64,000 nucleotides of DNA, taken from Dactylis glomerata (Eukaryota; Streptophyta; Magnoliopsida; Poales; Poaceae). Each line of letters begins with the position of its first letter. Position 1 is the stretch's first letter. Below the pieces are notes generated by a model. It had not been told where the DNA came from and did not search any database. It worked only from the letters and a program-made list of their open reading frames with translations. The DNA lies in the NCBI GenBank assembly GCA_007115705.1, contig QXEO01000881.1, positions 1,116,001 to 1,180,000 on the forward strand. Reading direction: 5' to 3'. Positions 21,944-33,399 of the stretch are shown piece after piece. A program made the position numbers and the translations under genes.

Positions 21944-24900
21944 TGTGGGGACCCCGGATTACCCATCCGGACTACCCGATATGCATAGAATTTACGATCT
22001 CATGATCAGTGTGTCATGAATCCACATATCCGAGTTGATAACAGAATTACATCATCCTTTATAATACTGAATTGTATAATTACAATTGGTCACATGACCA
22101 AGTCTGATATTGCCTCGCAGGGCAAGTCTATAACTAAGCAACGGATATCAAGCAGCGTTGATGACCCACATCATGCCTACTACCCTACAGTCAACTGACT
22201 GGGAGACGTTCCTAGTTCACACCGGCGTTGTAGTTCCCATCACCATCTTCTTAAAATTCTTCTTCTAGGTCTGACCAAGTTAATAGCCAGGGACAAAGCC
22301 GTGAGTACATTTGAATTGTACTCGCAAACCATCTAAGGGAAGAACACTGGATATGCATTTTGGCTGTAGCAAGGGGAGGCTCTAAACTAGTTTGCTTCTT
22401 TTCAAAAACATAGTTTCTCTTGTCGATATAGCATGTCTTACGACATCTCTATATCTTTATTAAAAACATTTAGAAAACAAGTTTTAGTAAAATCTCTAGG
22501 AAGGGAGAAACCTTTTTTATTCATAAACCAGGTCAATCAAACATGACCATCTCCATTTATAAAACCAGGTCAATCCCACATGACCATCTCCAATTATGAA
22601 ACCAGGTCAATCCCACATGACCATCCCCAATTTCCTCGGCAGTACCCTACAAGTACTCTGAACCATACCCGTGCCACGACAGTACCCTCCAAGTACTCCG
22701 TCTGGCACCTTCCTGCATTTTTTCCAAAAACCACTTTTAAAACCAAAACCGACATAGGTTAAGTATGGCCATTACAACCGTCCATGACCGAGGACTCGGC
22801 TATTCGAATAGATTTACACTCTGCAGAGGTTGTACAGTTTACCCATAATCATCCGGATACTCATCGTGTGGGCATCTTCCCCACATAACATCATATGCCA
22901 CGACAAGCACCCGATCGTAGTTTTTCACCTGCCCACCTTAGCATAAGATCTACCGCCAAGAGGGGTATCCCTCAACACCGAAGCCCAAGTGGCTGTTTGA
23001 CCCAGGAGTTGCAAATTCCCCAGCCCACTCGACCCTTCGGAATGACACTACCCGTAGTAGTCCTCTACTCACGGTAGCTCATTATTCAATGAGGGCTCTC
23101 GGCTTGTACCCCTGCCCCCTGAAAAGGTGACAAAGCGAGCCTGGGTAACCGCTCCTACCCAGGGTGCCACGGAAAAGGTGTCCATGGTCGGACTGCCATT
23201 ACATCTTGTAGATCCCATACTAAGATGAACAAACTACTCTGCTACGCCCCATCCCATACCAGGGTAATTATGGTTGCACAGGTTAATTGGTTTGGCGAAC
23301 ACTTATACACAATGCCCTTTTTCATAAATCCTGCTTCTCCATCTCTCCATTTTCCAAAAAATATTTTCCTGAAAACATTTCAGTGGAATAGAGCACTATT
23401 CCAAGGTTTTCGAAATCATTTTTCAAAGTCCCATTTGAGTGTTCCCAACCTAGAGTTTTTGCTCCACTACAATGTTTTCCAAAGTCTATGATGCTAACCA
23501 TCATGCCACTAACCCAGGGGATAAGTAGGTGTCAAGAATTGTGCCATCCATAAGGATGATAACAAATGACTTGTGGAGCCAAGTCGCCAATATTTGCTAC
23601 CTAGAGGTGATAGCAATAAAAACATGCATTTTCATAAACATTTATAGAGTATGCAATAAATAAAACTAGGATCAGGTATGCAACAAGTTTAGATGGCTTG
23701 CCTTGGTTGGCTTGTCCCTGGTCTTCCACTTCTTAATATTCAAACACTTCTCCCTCCTTGGTGCACTCGGCGTCGTTCAATTCTAGCGTCGGTAAACAAT
23801 AGCGAAATAAGCACACTAGCATAGATAGACTACATACTTCACCATAGCAAGCATAACACACCAAGACAACATCAACAGCAAGTATAACACCATTCTGAAC
23901 CATTCCAGGTGATTTCAAGGAATTACCTATTTTCAAGAATAAACATAATTTTTAACAATCAACTAAACCCTAATGAGCCATAAATAATGCTCAGGTAGTT
24001 CTAGGCATCAAAATCACACAAACAACATACCAACAGAAGATATGATTTTTATTAATCCAACAAAAGTGGATTCAACTCATTTAGAGTTAGGAAAGTTTTT
24101 GTATCAATTATCTAGTGCAAATAATAGCTGTTTGGGAAAATAAAATCCCAGATAATCTTTGTTCATCAGAAAAATCTGCAAGCAGGGGATATGCAGTATA
24201 TCATAGTGCATGACTACTGAAAATTGGTTTCATGCCAAAATCCCTAATGAGAAGTGATTTAGGAAATAAACAAGCAAAGCAAGCCTCTGTAGCACTTTAA
24301 TTACTATGATAAGCACAAACATCACAGAGACCTTATTCTAGCGGCACATGCAGGTAAACACAATAGGCTATCACCGAAAAATTGAGTTTGCACAAACTGA
24401 ATCAATAGACCTCAAGATTTGGAATTTTGATTGAAAGGGTGCCATAATCAAAAGATTAAATCTAAGAGCATCTACAGGAAAATATTTTGTATAGGACCAG
24501 TGCTATTTGGTAGGTATTTCCATAGATGATACAAGGAATTTTGAATCAGGTCATTTGCATACTCACAACATTTTCTATGCATTTCTAAAGTTCACAGATT
24601 CAAGAATCAGTTAAAGGATTTTCTGGAAAAAAACATAAATGGGCCGATTTCAACAGATCTGAGCAGATCTGTGGCGGTCCGGCCTAATACTCGTCTGCTC
24701 TATGCGGGAGGAAAGAAAAAAAACCCTCACACGTGGGGCCTATGAGCCAGCTCAGAAAACTGGACCGAAGGGGTACCTTACCGCTGATCAGCGGATCGAG
24801 GGTGCAGAGGCGGCCACATCGTCGCGTTGCCGGCGGCGACAAACCCGCTCGGCGGTGTCCGCTCCGGCGTGACGCAGGGAGATGGCGGGCTCGCCAGAAA

Positions 24901-26914
24901 CAGCTACAGGGCACCCCCGGATGCATGGCTTGGACGAGGGGAGTCTGCATGACCTCTCCGTGCTCCTGGAGGAGTCCATGGAAGAAGGGGAGGTCGGGAA
25001 GGAGAAGCTCGACAGAGGCCGACGGCGGGCGGACAAAAGCGAGGATGAAGTTGAGGATTCCGTAGTGCCTGGGACAAATTGGAAAGGTGTTGAGCATCAG
25101 TAGGAAGAGTAGAAGCTAGGGGAAGAAGAAGAAATCCTGGATGCATAGGATAGCATGGCAGAGGATTCCTCAAATTAATTCAGAGATAGGGTGAGATATG
25201 GAGAAAGGAAGAATCACACCAAGTGGCATGATGTTTAACCACCAAAATTTTGATTCTTCAAGTTTGGCCGAAATATAGTTTGATCAAGATTTTGAAGATA
25301 ATCACTAGGGTTTTGGGTTCATAGGATCCTAGATGCATAGGATAGCATGGCAGAGAATTCCTCAAATTAATTTGATGAGAAAAAAAGTGCAAGAAATGGC
25401 ACAGTTGCCATTCCCATGCATCCTTGGTTAATAAGAAAATAAAATGAGAAGGTAATTCTTTTATAGGAGTTATTTATGGTTTAAAAAAAGAGACGTGGTA
25501 ATAGTCACGAACATTACTTCCAAATGTTGTTTGGGAAGATTTGCATCAGGGAGAGAATTGATGGTGAGGGTTAATAGTTGATCCAGAAGTTTACGGAAGA
25601 AAAACAAGGGATAGAAATACTTTTGAGTAGGGTTCAAATCTAACTCACATAATTAGAGTAGTGTCCCAAAATATACTATCAAGTGAATGGATGGGTAGAG
25701 TATGTCAAGAAGAAGAGAAGTAGGGCATATGATGGTTCCAACTGAATTTATTTTAGAATTAAATAGGAGAGCAAAAGGGATATCTGATAAAGATCAAGTG
25801 GTCACTGAGTTGATTAGGCTCAAAAACATGATTAGAACAATTAGAAGATGGCCTCAATTGACCAAGTGGTAATGGAGAGAATGGAAGATCAGGTGAAAAA
25901 GATAAAACCTAGGAAGGTACATTTTCATGGATGGAACATATGAGCTTAAGACAAGTGTCTAAAAACTAAATCCTTTAACATAAGTGAAGATAGGCTGCAG
26001 ACAAGGTGTTTGAGGAAATGCTTGCAAGAAAGATTTTTCTAAATTTGAGTGAAACCTTTTATGGTTGGATGGAGATGATATTAATAACACCCTTGACGCT
26101 TCTCTCGGGTTAGTTTGATTATTATGACTCCTTTTTAGGATGAGCTCCTAATGTCTTATGGTAGACATTAGAGTTAAATTTAAAATTTCAGGATTGAGTT
26201 AGGCGACGGGCCTACCTGTAGATCATAACTACACACAAGCAACTTAATTAAAGTGAAGTAAGATCACACCATATCAACACATCACACGAAACCAAACATT
26301 TGCAACCAATCTAGCATTACTAGAACAAGGACAGAACAAGTACTCAATATGAGCATGCCATGGTGAAGTTGGATAGAGTTTCAAATAAAGGAAGAAAGCT
26401 TTTGTAAATACTTTCAAAAACTATTGGAGATATAAACATCTCCTTTATCAAGTTTTCTCAAAGGTGCTTGAAAACCACTGACCAAGGTTTATAAAATAGT
26501 AGTTTTGTAAAATAGTGGGATCATAACAATATGTCCCTGTAGTTTTATAAATACCTAGTCTTGGTAAAGCTTTTGTTTTAAAATAGGTCTTGGCTCCTGT
26601 TTTGGAGAATAAATCATTTTGAAAATAAAGGAGGTGCCAAGATACTTTATTTTGAGAAAAAGGCTTGTAGCATAAAAGATGGCCTGATCACAAGAACACA
26701 AAGATTGAGTTGGCCCACAAACTTATTCTTCAAACTACACTCTTGCAAACTTATTCTTCAAACTACGCTCTTACAAACATAATTTACACAACAGCAAGGC
26801 AAACATGCAATAGATTCCAGTAAATCTGATTAAGCACAAAAAGTTTTTATTGGTCCTCATTTTTGGCTCACTAAACACCACTTGACACATGGTTAGAAAA
26901 GTTGGGGTGTTACA
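21944..26914 (-). mobile_element. Very long solo LTR, 4.97 kb, with target duplication
   Basis: The minus strand starts TGTAACACCC (26914) and ends CCCCACA (21944), flanked by cattg on both sides (21939-21943 and 26915-26919). No PBS, purine tract or retroviral-type protein motif was seen inside, so the whole 4971 bp is one LTR left after recombination. The size is that of LARD-type Gypsy elements such as Sukkula; the family itself is not proven. Open frames near 24.7-25.2 kb come from a GC-rich patch and are not genes. Confidence 0.85.
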
Positions 26915-27227
26915 CATTGCAAGGTGTAGATATGTAGCAGGGTATCATGGATAGACAAAATTTTCCCTCGATTCTCTTATCTGTTTTCCCACCGGCGGCT
27001 TACAGAGATTTGGATTTAGTATGTCAGCAATAAATTAGATTTACAATTACAATATCCCATGTAAACATTTGTAAGTTTGTAAAATGTTACATACGCAGAG
27101 AAAGTTCACTTCAGAACTGAAATTCAGATATTGCACAACGATTTGTAACCACCTGAATGAGATTACGAGTGCTGCATAATCTATAGTGACTATACCTTCT
27201 TACATATTATTTGCGTCTAACATCATG

Positions 27228-27355
27228 GATTGCTTAAGTTCAGCATCACGCTTTTCCACTAAAAGATCGTCGATTGCTTAAGTTCAGCATCACGCTTTTC
27301 CACTGAAAAGATCGTCGATTGCTTGAGCCCAGCATAGCGCTTTTCTACTGCATAT
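27228..27355 (+). repeat. Three tandem copies of a 44-bp unit in the 3' flank of GST 1
   Basis: Units starting gattgctt are at 27228, 27272 and 27317; the first two are almost identical. They lie 50-180 bases beyond the stop codon of the minus-strand GST gene and so are probably in its 3' untranslated region. I see nothing else between the solo LTR (26914) and the GST stop. Confidence 0.8.
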
Positions 27356-27408
27356 GCAGCTTGCTAACGAACAAAACTATACACGAACCACCGGCGCCGG
27401 CGCGTCTC

Positions 27409-28254
27409 TCACGGCGGCGGGATGTTCAGCGCCTCTACGGTCTTCTTCCATGCGGGGCGGGCGGAGATGTCCTCCCACCACGCCTTGACGTGCGGCCTGG
27501 CCGCGACAAGCTCCGCGCATCTTGGGGTCAAGCTCATGACCAGCAGCTGCGCCATGTGGTTCACGTCAGCGAGTGTGAAAACGTCACCGGCGAGATACTT
27601 ATTCCCGGTGGCGAGGTGAGCCTCGTAGACATCGAGCACGTCAACCACCTTGCTCGCGAGCCCGTCCACCACGGCCGGGTCCGGCGGCGCGCCGCCAGAC
27701 AGCCGGGGCCTCACGCGCAGCTCGTACACGAGGTCGGCCACGGCCGGGTAGAAGTGGTGCGACTCCACCTCCAGCCACGTCTCCAGCTTCGCCGACGGCG
27801 TGGGGAGCAGGTCCGGGCCCAGAGATCTATACTTGGTGGCGATGTGCCGGCTGATGGCGCGCGACTCTGCAGTTGGTGCAGTGGATCAGTTAACTCAAAA
27901 TGTTAGTACCAGTCTGAGTCAAGTTCGGCGAGTCTGAGTTCTGAAACTCTGATTTTTTCGGTGCATACCGAAGAGGACGTCGTCGCCGTCCTGGAACGCG
28001 GGGGTCTGGCCGAAGGGCTGCACGACGCAGACAGGAAATTAAACGACCGGACAAGCTTCATCATCTTGATCAGAATTCAGAAGTGCTTGGGTACGTACGC
28101 TGATGGCGAGGAACTCGGGCGTCTTGTTGTCGAGGTCGACGGCGACGAGCTCGTAGTCGAGGCCCTTCTCGTTCAGCAGCACCGCGATGCGCACCGAGTT
28201 GGACGATAGCGCGTACCCGTACAGCTTCCTGGTAGTCTCCGCCGCCGCCGCCAT
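27409..28254 (-). CDS. Phi-class glutathione S-transferase, gene 1
   Basis: This enzyme conjugates glutathione to electrophilic compounds in the cytosol. Three exons (28254-28099, 28017-27969, 27866-27409) give 220 residues, the normal size, with GT/AG borders and phases as in gene 2. The thioredoxin-like N-domain carries the candidate catalytic Ser in ALSSNS and the exon 2 core PFGQTPAFQDGDD. Exon 3 opens with the glutathione-binding ESRAI (about 69-73), followed by the all-helical C-domain with NKYLAGDVFTLADVNH and HVKAWWEDISARPAW. The start ATG lies in a good context (GCCATGGC). Gene 2, 4 kb away on the same strand, is a diverged tandem relative. The frame is intact. Confidence 0.93.
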
Positions 28255-28256
28255 GG

Positions 28257-28576
28257 CGCCTGCTTCCCCTTCTTCTCGCGGAAGCGCGCTCGCTCTGCTA
28301 TGGTTAGCTTTGTGTAGTGGTGGTTACTGGTTAGATCGATGACCGGACGGCGGCGTGTGCGCACCGGAGTAGGTGCGGACGACGCAGACGTCACGCTCCA
28401 CCTAACGTCTGGTGGGTCAACTGATTGCTTCGGTTTAGTTAATCAATTCGTCGAAGTTGTCGGATGTAACGTGACCGTCCACCCACCGGCCAGATCCGGA
28501 CAATATGTTCTGACTTGTGAGCAACCCCTATCTGCTCGTCGTCTGCAACGTTTTTTTTCTCTAGATTACAACATAC
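28257..28576. other. Spacer upstream of GST 1
   Basis: This should contain the promoter of the minus-strand GST gene. I see no clear TATA box. The first 100 bases are GC-rich, as in many grass gene starts. No gene was found. Confidence 0.4.
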
Positions 28577-28703
28577 TACTCCTCCGTCCAATAATAAGTG
28601 ATGTGAATTTGTCTAGATTTGGATGTACCTATATACTAAAACACATCTAGATACATATAAATTTAGATAAATCGACATCACTTATTTCAGAACAAAGGTA
28701 GTA
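28577..28703 (+). mobile_element. Stowaway MITE
   Basis: The ends tactcctccgtcc and aaaggtagta, with a TA at each border, and complementary inner arms (agtgatgtgaattt against cgacatcactt) fit a Stowaway (Tc1/mariner-derived) MITE of about 127 bp. Confidence 0.8.
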
Positions 28704-28864
28704 GAAGACATAAAATTTAAAGCTAAATACATCATAAGTCCCAATAATTATTTAAGATGTGCAAATTAGTCCCACTACTTGTAAAATAGGGTCAACTGAT
28801 CCCAAAACTTATCACAGTGTGCAAAATTCGTCCCTTCTATGGTCTACTAGCTACATCAAGTGCA

Positions 28865-29218
28865 TCAATGGCACATGCATAACTTGCAGATGCAATGCGT
28901 CAGCAAAAGGACTTGGCAGTGGGATTGCTGGCAACAGCGCCCCTCACAACGGGAATCCTCATTGTTCATGGCGCGGCATGCTTCATCGCAGTTGGTGTGA
29001 TAGCATACATCTCCATGTGTCGAAACACGTTGTGTCCAACATTCTTCAGAGCCAGCATCTACAAAATATCGTTATAAATATTAACAAACAATCAGACATT
29101 ATTGTATAGTTGCTGGATTGAAAGCCTGTGGTACTATAGGAACTAGGAACAAACAAGTAGTACCTGATGGCGATAGCATGAGCAAGATGAGACTCAGGAA
29201 CATCAGGGCAATCCTCAT
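28865..29218 (-). CDS. Secreted cysteine-rich, defensin-like peptide
   Basis: I recognised two small exons on the minus strand. Exon 1, 29218-29164, encodes a start Met and a strongly hydrophobic signal peptide (LMFLSLILLMLS). Exon 2, 29058-28865, encodes the mature part and a TGA stop. Joined in phase with GT and AG borders they give 82 residues. The mature part has 12 cysteines, including the spacings CDEAC (C-x3-C), GRCC, CIC and CMC. A signal-peptide exon followed by a cysteine exon, with a C-x3-C and C-x-C pair, is the layout of plant defensin-like (DEFL/LCR) genes. These peptides act outside the cell in defence or reproduction signalling. The spare cysteines and short C-terminal CKLCMCH do not fit a classic eight-Cys defensin, so the subclass is open. 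No TATA box is obvious. Confidence 0.68.
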
Positions 29219-30412
29219 CTTAGCTGGCATCGGCGCGACAAACACAGCCCTATGACCTAGATTGGCACCGGTTGGCTCCAGATCTAGCCCAAACCGTTTC
29301 TGCGTCTTCCTCTCATCTCTAGCGACGGGCGGCGGCGTACAAAAGTCCTGATCTCAACCGTCCATAGCTTGGGTCCCCTCTCCCTCCACTTGTCGTTAGG
29401 GGTTGTCTGATGTTGTGCGTCGTTGGGCTAGTGGGAGCGACGTACAGGCGAATAATCAGCTTCAACTCTACTCACACACGACGGTGACCTTCACGGTGAC
29501 ATCTCAGAGTTGATGGCAACATGTGCTTGTCGATCGTACAGATCGATAGCTTGGTCTTCTCGTTGTTCTTCAGATCTGGCAAGATCAGTTTCTTGGCGTG
29601 TCGCTGGCGTTCATTGTTATCCACGATGGCGTTGGGGGCCAGGGTGAGATGGATGCTCTGGAGCGAGGATATTGGTCTGGTGGTGGTTGATCTGTCGTTC
29701 TTTCCCGACTTTGGCGACGGGATATAGTGGATATTGGTCTAAACAAGCACGGGGATGTTCCCCGTTCTATATGCCGCAACGACATGTGCCTTGCTGCTTG
29801 CAGCAGGTCGGTTCACTGACTCACAAAGCCTTATTGGCGATGATGCTTCTTTGGATCTGGCGATGGTGGAGGCTTGACGTCTCTTTCAACGTTCGTGTAG
29901 GCGGCATTGGAGTTTGACAGTGGCCATTGGCTTCAGTGAGTGTAGGAAAGCTTGGAGATAGTTCTATATTTTCCTACGGATTTGCTAGAAATCAGGCGCC
30001 TGATCTCTAATTAGAGATCAGTTTCCTGACATAGCCGTCACTTTTGTTGGAGATTCGTGCATTGTCTTCCACCTCCACCTCCAGATGCTATGGTTGATGA
30101 TCTCGCCGAAGCTAGAGACGGCGCGGCTAGGTGCCGCCGGTGGAGGCGAGTAAAGGAACTTAGGGTATCGGGAGTTGGACGTGGTAGCTGGAGGAGGAAG
30201 ACGACTGATCTCTAGTTAGAGATCAGTCGCCTAAGCTCCAGATCCCCCCCCCCCCCCCCTCCCCTTTTCTATCTTTTTGGGTTTTTTCTACAAAGTTTAC
30301 AGGACAATTATTTTCTCCCGGTCTGTCTTTTAGTTTGCATTTTTATGTATTTATATAACTTGATTTTCTATTAATGAAATACGTGGTTGCTCCCAAAACA
30401 AAAAAAGGCACC
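29219..30412 (+). other. Non-coding stretch, possibly a retroposed copy
   Basis: I see no convincing gene. It carries two copies of a palindromic motif (30000-30021, 30205-30226) and a run of about 16 C at 30244-30259. It ends in an AT-rich tail with the polyadenylation-like taatgaaatacg and an A-rich end (aaaacaaaaaaagg, about 30400), as in a LINE 3' end or retroposed transcript on the plus strand. No reverse transcriptase motif is present. Confidence 0.35.
30000..30226. repeat. Two palindromes 205 bp apart
   Basis: The motif tgatctctaattagagatca at 30001-30020 is a perfect palindrome (22 bp with flanking c and g). At 30205-30226 it recurs with one central change and symmetric arms extending to 28 bp. 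Each could form a hairpin. Confidence 0.85.
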
Positions 30413-30955
30413 ACTGGTTGCTCTTCAACAACGTTATCCATGCACCCTTCAATGCATAGACAAAATAGAAATTTGGGTTTGTCTATGTCTCTATTGACTA
30501 AGATATTTTTAAGTCTCAGTCACCTAAGAAAAGTATAAGTCATAAAAAAGTGCAAAGGATGCATTTTTGTGTGTGTAGTCTGACTGAGACAGCGCAAATC
30601 CGTGGAAATTTTCACCATTCATTTGAAATCTCCACGAGGGCACAGGCTCATCCAACTCAAGACTGGCGTAGGCGGGCATCACGTCATGGTTTTCCGGTCC
30701 TCCTTGAGCTCCGTCGGAAAGCCCACGCGCTGGCGATGCCGTCTTCCCCGCAAACAGCAGGTCGCTACCAAATCATCCCAGCCGAACAACCGGCCAAATG
30801 CCGTGGCGCATGACCGGCCGTCATCCACACCGCCGACCATCCCAGTCCCAGTGATCCCACGCGCGCGCATGCCAGCTCGAGGCGCGGCGTGGCGATGCCG
30901 TTGTGCGTGCTCACCGGTTCCAAGGTCATCGCCCTGAACCTGTTGGATAACTGCT
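30413..30955. other. Intergenic stretch without a supported gene
   Basis: A GC-rich segment (30640-30950) gives open frames on both strands, but none shows a family motif or splice structure I can defend. Confidence 0.4.
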
Positions 30956-31776
30956 AAGAGCAAGAATAATAGTGTAACCACCAGCCGGCTATAGCATGTC
31001 ATATATAGTCAATTTATAGCTAGCATGTACAATAATGAGCTATAAAAATATACTACTTTATCAATGTATGACTCACCTTTCATTTTCACCGACTGCCTAG
31101 GAGCACGTGATAGAGCTGAATTTTACATAAGAGCCCACTTAGAGCAAGTATAATAGTGCCTAGTCAGCTGACTATAAAGATTTAAATAATATATTTATGA
31201 TGAGTTGGAGGAGAGAGGAGAGGAGAGAGAATAGAGGTGGGCGCTAGCTCTTGCACGTGCTCCTAGGCATTTTATGAGTATGTCAAGTGGGTCATATATT
31301 CATAAAGTTGCACACTTTTGTAGCTAACTATTGTACAAGTTAGCTATAAGGCTTTTCACAATGAGGGTATCTTAGCACTATATCCTAGACATTTTGCTTA
31401 TGTGTCACTATATTAAATGAAAAAAAGAATGGTGTTGTATCTTAGCTAAGCTACAACCCTTGCACACTATCGTAGACAAAAAACTTGGCTAGCCTAATTA
31501 AATGCATGCATGAGCCAAAAAAACATTAAATTTAGATATAACATCTAAGAAACAATGCATTGGAGAGATTGTTTCTTAAAATATACCACCACCTAGGATA
31601 ACGTGTTAAAATACAATGCATTGGAGAAGGCCTAAGATTGACTATAGATGATGTAGCAATTGTTGGCTCTACTATTGTTCTTGCTCTTATCTTCTCTCTC
31701 TTATTCTCACTCCTCCAACTAAGCAAAGTTTATCTCTTATAGTTAGCTGAGTCAGCACCTACTGTACTTGCTCTAA
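30956..31776. mobile_element. Cluster of overlapping and nested MITEs
   Basis: The arm at 30956-31015 (taagagcaagaataatagtg...) pairs with 31632-31688. The arm at 31139-31175 (ttagagcaagtataatagtg...) pairs with 31738-31776. A third, inner pair (about 31348-31367, and 31615-31634 with gcattggagaaggcct) marks a nested MITE. The interlocked outer pairs mean that two related MITEs were combined, or that one arose inside the other. No coding capacity. Confidence 0.75.
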
Positions 31777-32114
31777 GCCATTTCCCCCAAAACTCATAAG
31801 ATCTGCCTTGCCTACCAGATTCATTTACCATCTTCAAGTCCGCACCACACAAAAACTACCATGTCCTGCGCAACCGTGCTACTCAAGCGAGGGCCCAAGC
31901 CAATGAAGAACCGGATAAAATGTGCGTCGGCAACACGAGGAATTCGAAACTTTCTTCTGAAAGTAGGAACACCACAGATCCACTGACATTTATGCATCAC
32001 AACCAATTGTTCAATTCATACAAAGCATCTCGACATTATTCAACTCTCGCGGCTAAACAAGCAAACAGATCACAACCGGCGCCGCCACGCGCACGTCGGC
32101 ACGAGCACGTACGT
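31777..32114. other. 3' flank of GST 2
   Basis: This lies between the MITE cluster and the stop codon of the minus-strand GST 2 gene and should hold its 3' untranslated region. Nothing else is visible. Confidence 0.4.
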
Positions 32115-33206
32115 TCAAGCGCTGGGCGGGAGCGGGATGGCGGCGACGGTCTTGATCCACGCTGGGCGGGCGGAGATGTCGTCCCACCAGGCCTTGACGT
32201 GGGGCCTGGACGCCACGAGCTCCGCCTTGGGGGTCTTGCTGAGCATGAACAGGTAGGACAGGTGGTTGGCGTCGGCGAGCGTGTACGCGTCGCCGGCGAG
32301 GTACTTGTTGCCCTTGGCGAGGTGGGCCTCGTAGATGTCGAGCACCTTGGCGAGGTCGGCGGCGTTCTTGTCCACCACGGCCGCGTCGGGTGCGGCGCCC
32401 ATCAGGGGCTTGATGAGCAACTGGAAAACAAGCGGGGACACGGCCGGGTAGAAGTGGTGCGACTCCACCTCCAGCCACGTCTCCAGCTTCGCCGACGGCG
32501 TCGGGACCAGGTCGGGGCCCTGCGACTTGTACTTGGTCGCGATGTACCGGTTGATGGCGCGGGACTCTGCAGATGCACCGGCATGTTCGTTAATTTGGGG
32601 ATTAGGATCAGATCATGGACGAGTTCAATGCCAAGAGATCTGTTCTTCAGATTCTTGCATTGACTAAAATCTTCATTACTTTTCTTTATTCAGACAATAT
32701 GCTGCTGCGATTTCCAATTCTAGATAGATCATGGATCAGAGGATGAAACTATACTGAGACGTATAACTGTTATTAGAGGCAGATACTGTTGCTGAAATAC
32801 ATGTGGAACGAAGTACCGATACATCCATCAGACCAGATCTGATCTGGCTAAAGAAACTAGAGAACACTGACGAAATGAGCATGGAAGGATCGGAAATTAC
32901 CGTAGAGAACTTCGTCTCCGTCCTGCAGCGCGGGGATCTGGCCAAAAGGCTGCAGGAACAAGAAAGAAACCGCAGCAGAGCGAGACTAATTAGCCAGAAA
33001 TACAAAAAATCTCTGTCTGAAATCTGTGCAAGGAATCGAAGGAAGCAGGGCGTTACGTTGAGGGCGAGGAAGTCGGGGTGCTTGTGGGCGCCGGTGCGGA
33101 GGTCGACGGGGAGGATCTCGAAGTCGAGGCCCATCTCGTTGAGCACCGCCGCCACGCGAATCACGTTCGGCGACAGCGCCATCCCGTGGAGCTTGATCGG
33201 CGCCAT
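32115..33206 (-). CDS. Phi-class glutathione S-transferase, gene 2
   Basis: A cytosolic detoxification enzyme of the same family as gene 1. Three exons (33206-33057, 32949-32901, 32566-32115) give 216 residues with consistent GT/AG borders and phases. The candidate catalytic Ser is in MALSPNVIRV (about residue 12). Exon 2 encodes PFGQIPALQDGDEVLY. Exon 3 starts with ESRAINRYIATKY (about 67-79), binding glutathione, and carries the helical C-domain with NKYLAGDAYTLADANHLSYLF and HVKAWWDDISARPAW. A TATA-like element lies about 100 bases upstream of the ATG. It differs from gene 1 in the central helix (SPLVFQLLIKPLMGAAP), which shapes the second-substrate site, so the two probably have different substrates. 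The frame is intact. Confidence 0.94.
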
Positions 33207-33303
33207 CTCGACCTCTCTTCTCTTCTGGCGAGCTTTCTTCCTGTGCTTGCTCGATCGATTGCTCCCTTGATCTCTGTGGCTCTCGCCTCCCTCGAGTCTA
33301 TGG

Positions 33304-33312
33304 CATATATGG
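33304..33312 (-). promoter_or_regulatory. TATA-like box of GST 2
   Basis: catatatgg, read as CCATATATG on the minus strand, lies about 100 bases upstream of the GST 2 start codon, a usual distance for a plant core promoter. Confidence 0.45.
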
Positions 33313-33399
33313 AGCAATGGAGAGGGTGTGATGCTGACGGAGCTCGATCTGGCTGCGTCAAGTCAAACCACGAGGTTTCACACCGCTGGTGTGACTGAC

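Noticed and set aside
24684..25173. Overlapping frames on both strands at 24.7-25.2 kb
   Set aside because: They lie inside the solo LTR in a GC-rich patch and have no motif.
30244..30259. Run of C residues
   Set aside because: A homopolymer that could be real or a sequencing effect; no function can be inferred.
30679..31002. Minus frame of 107 residues with a signal-peptide-like start
   Set aside because: The hydrophobic start comes from MITE sequence and the rest has no family pattern or splice support.
31920..32663. Plus-strand 247-residue frame over GST 2 and the similar 27319-27906 frame over GST 1
   Set aside because: Both are antisense shadows of the GC-rich last GST exons; the minus-strand reading has all family motifs.
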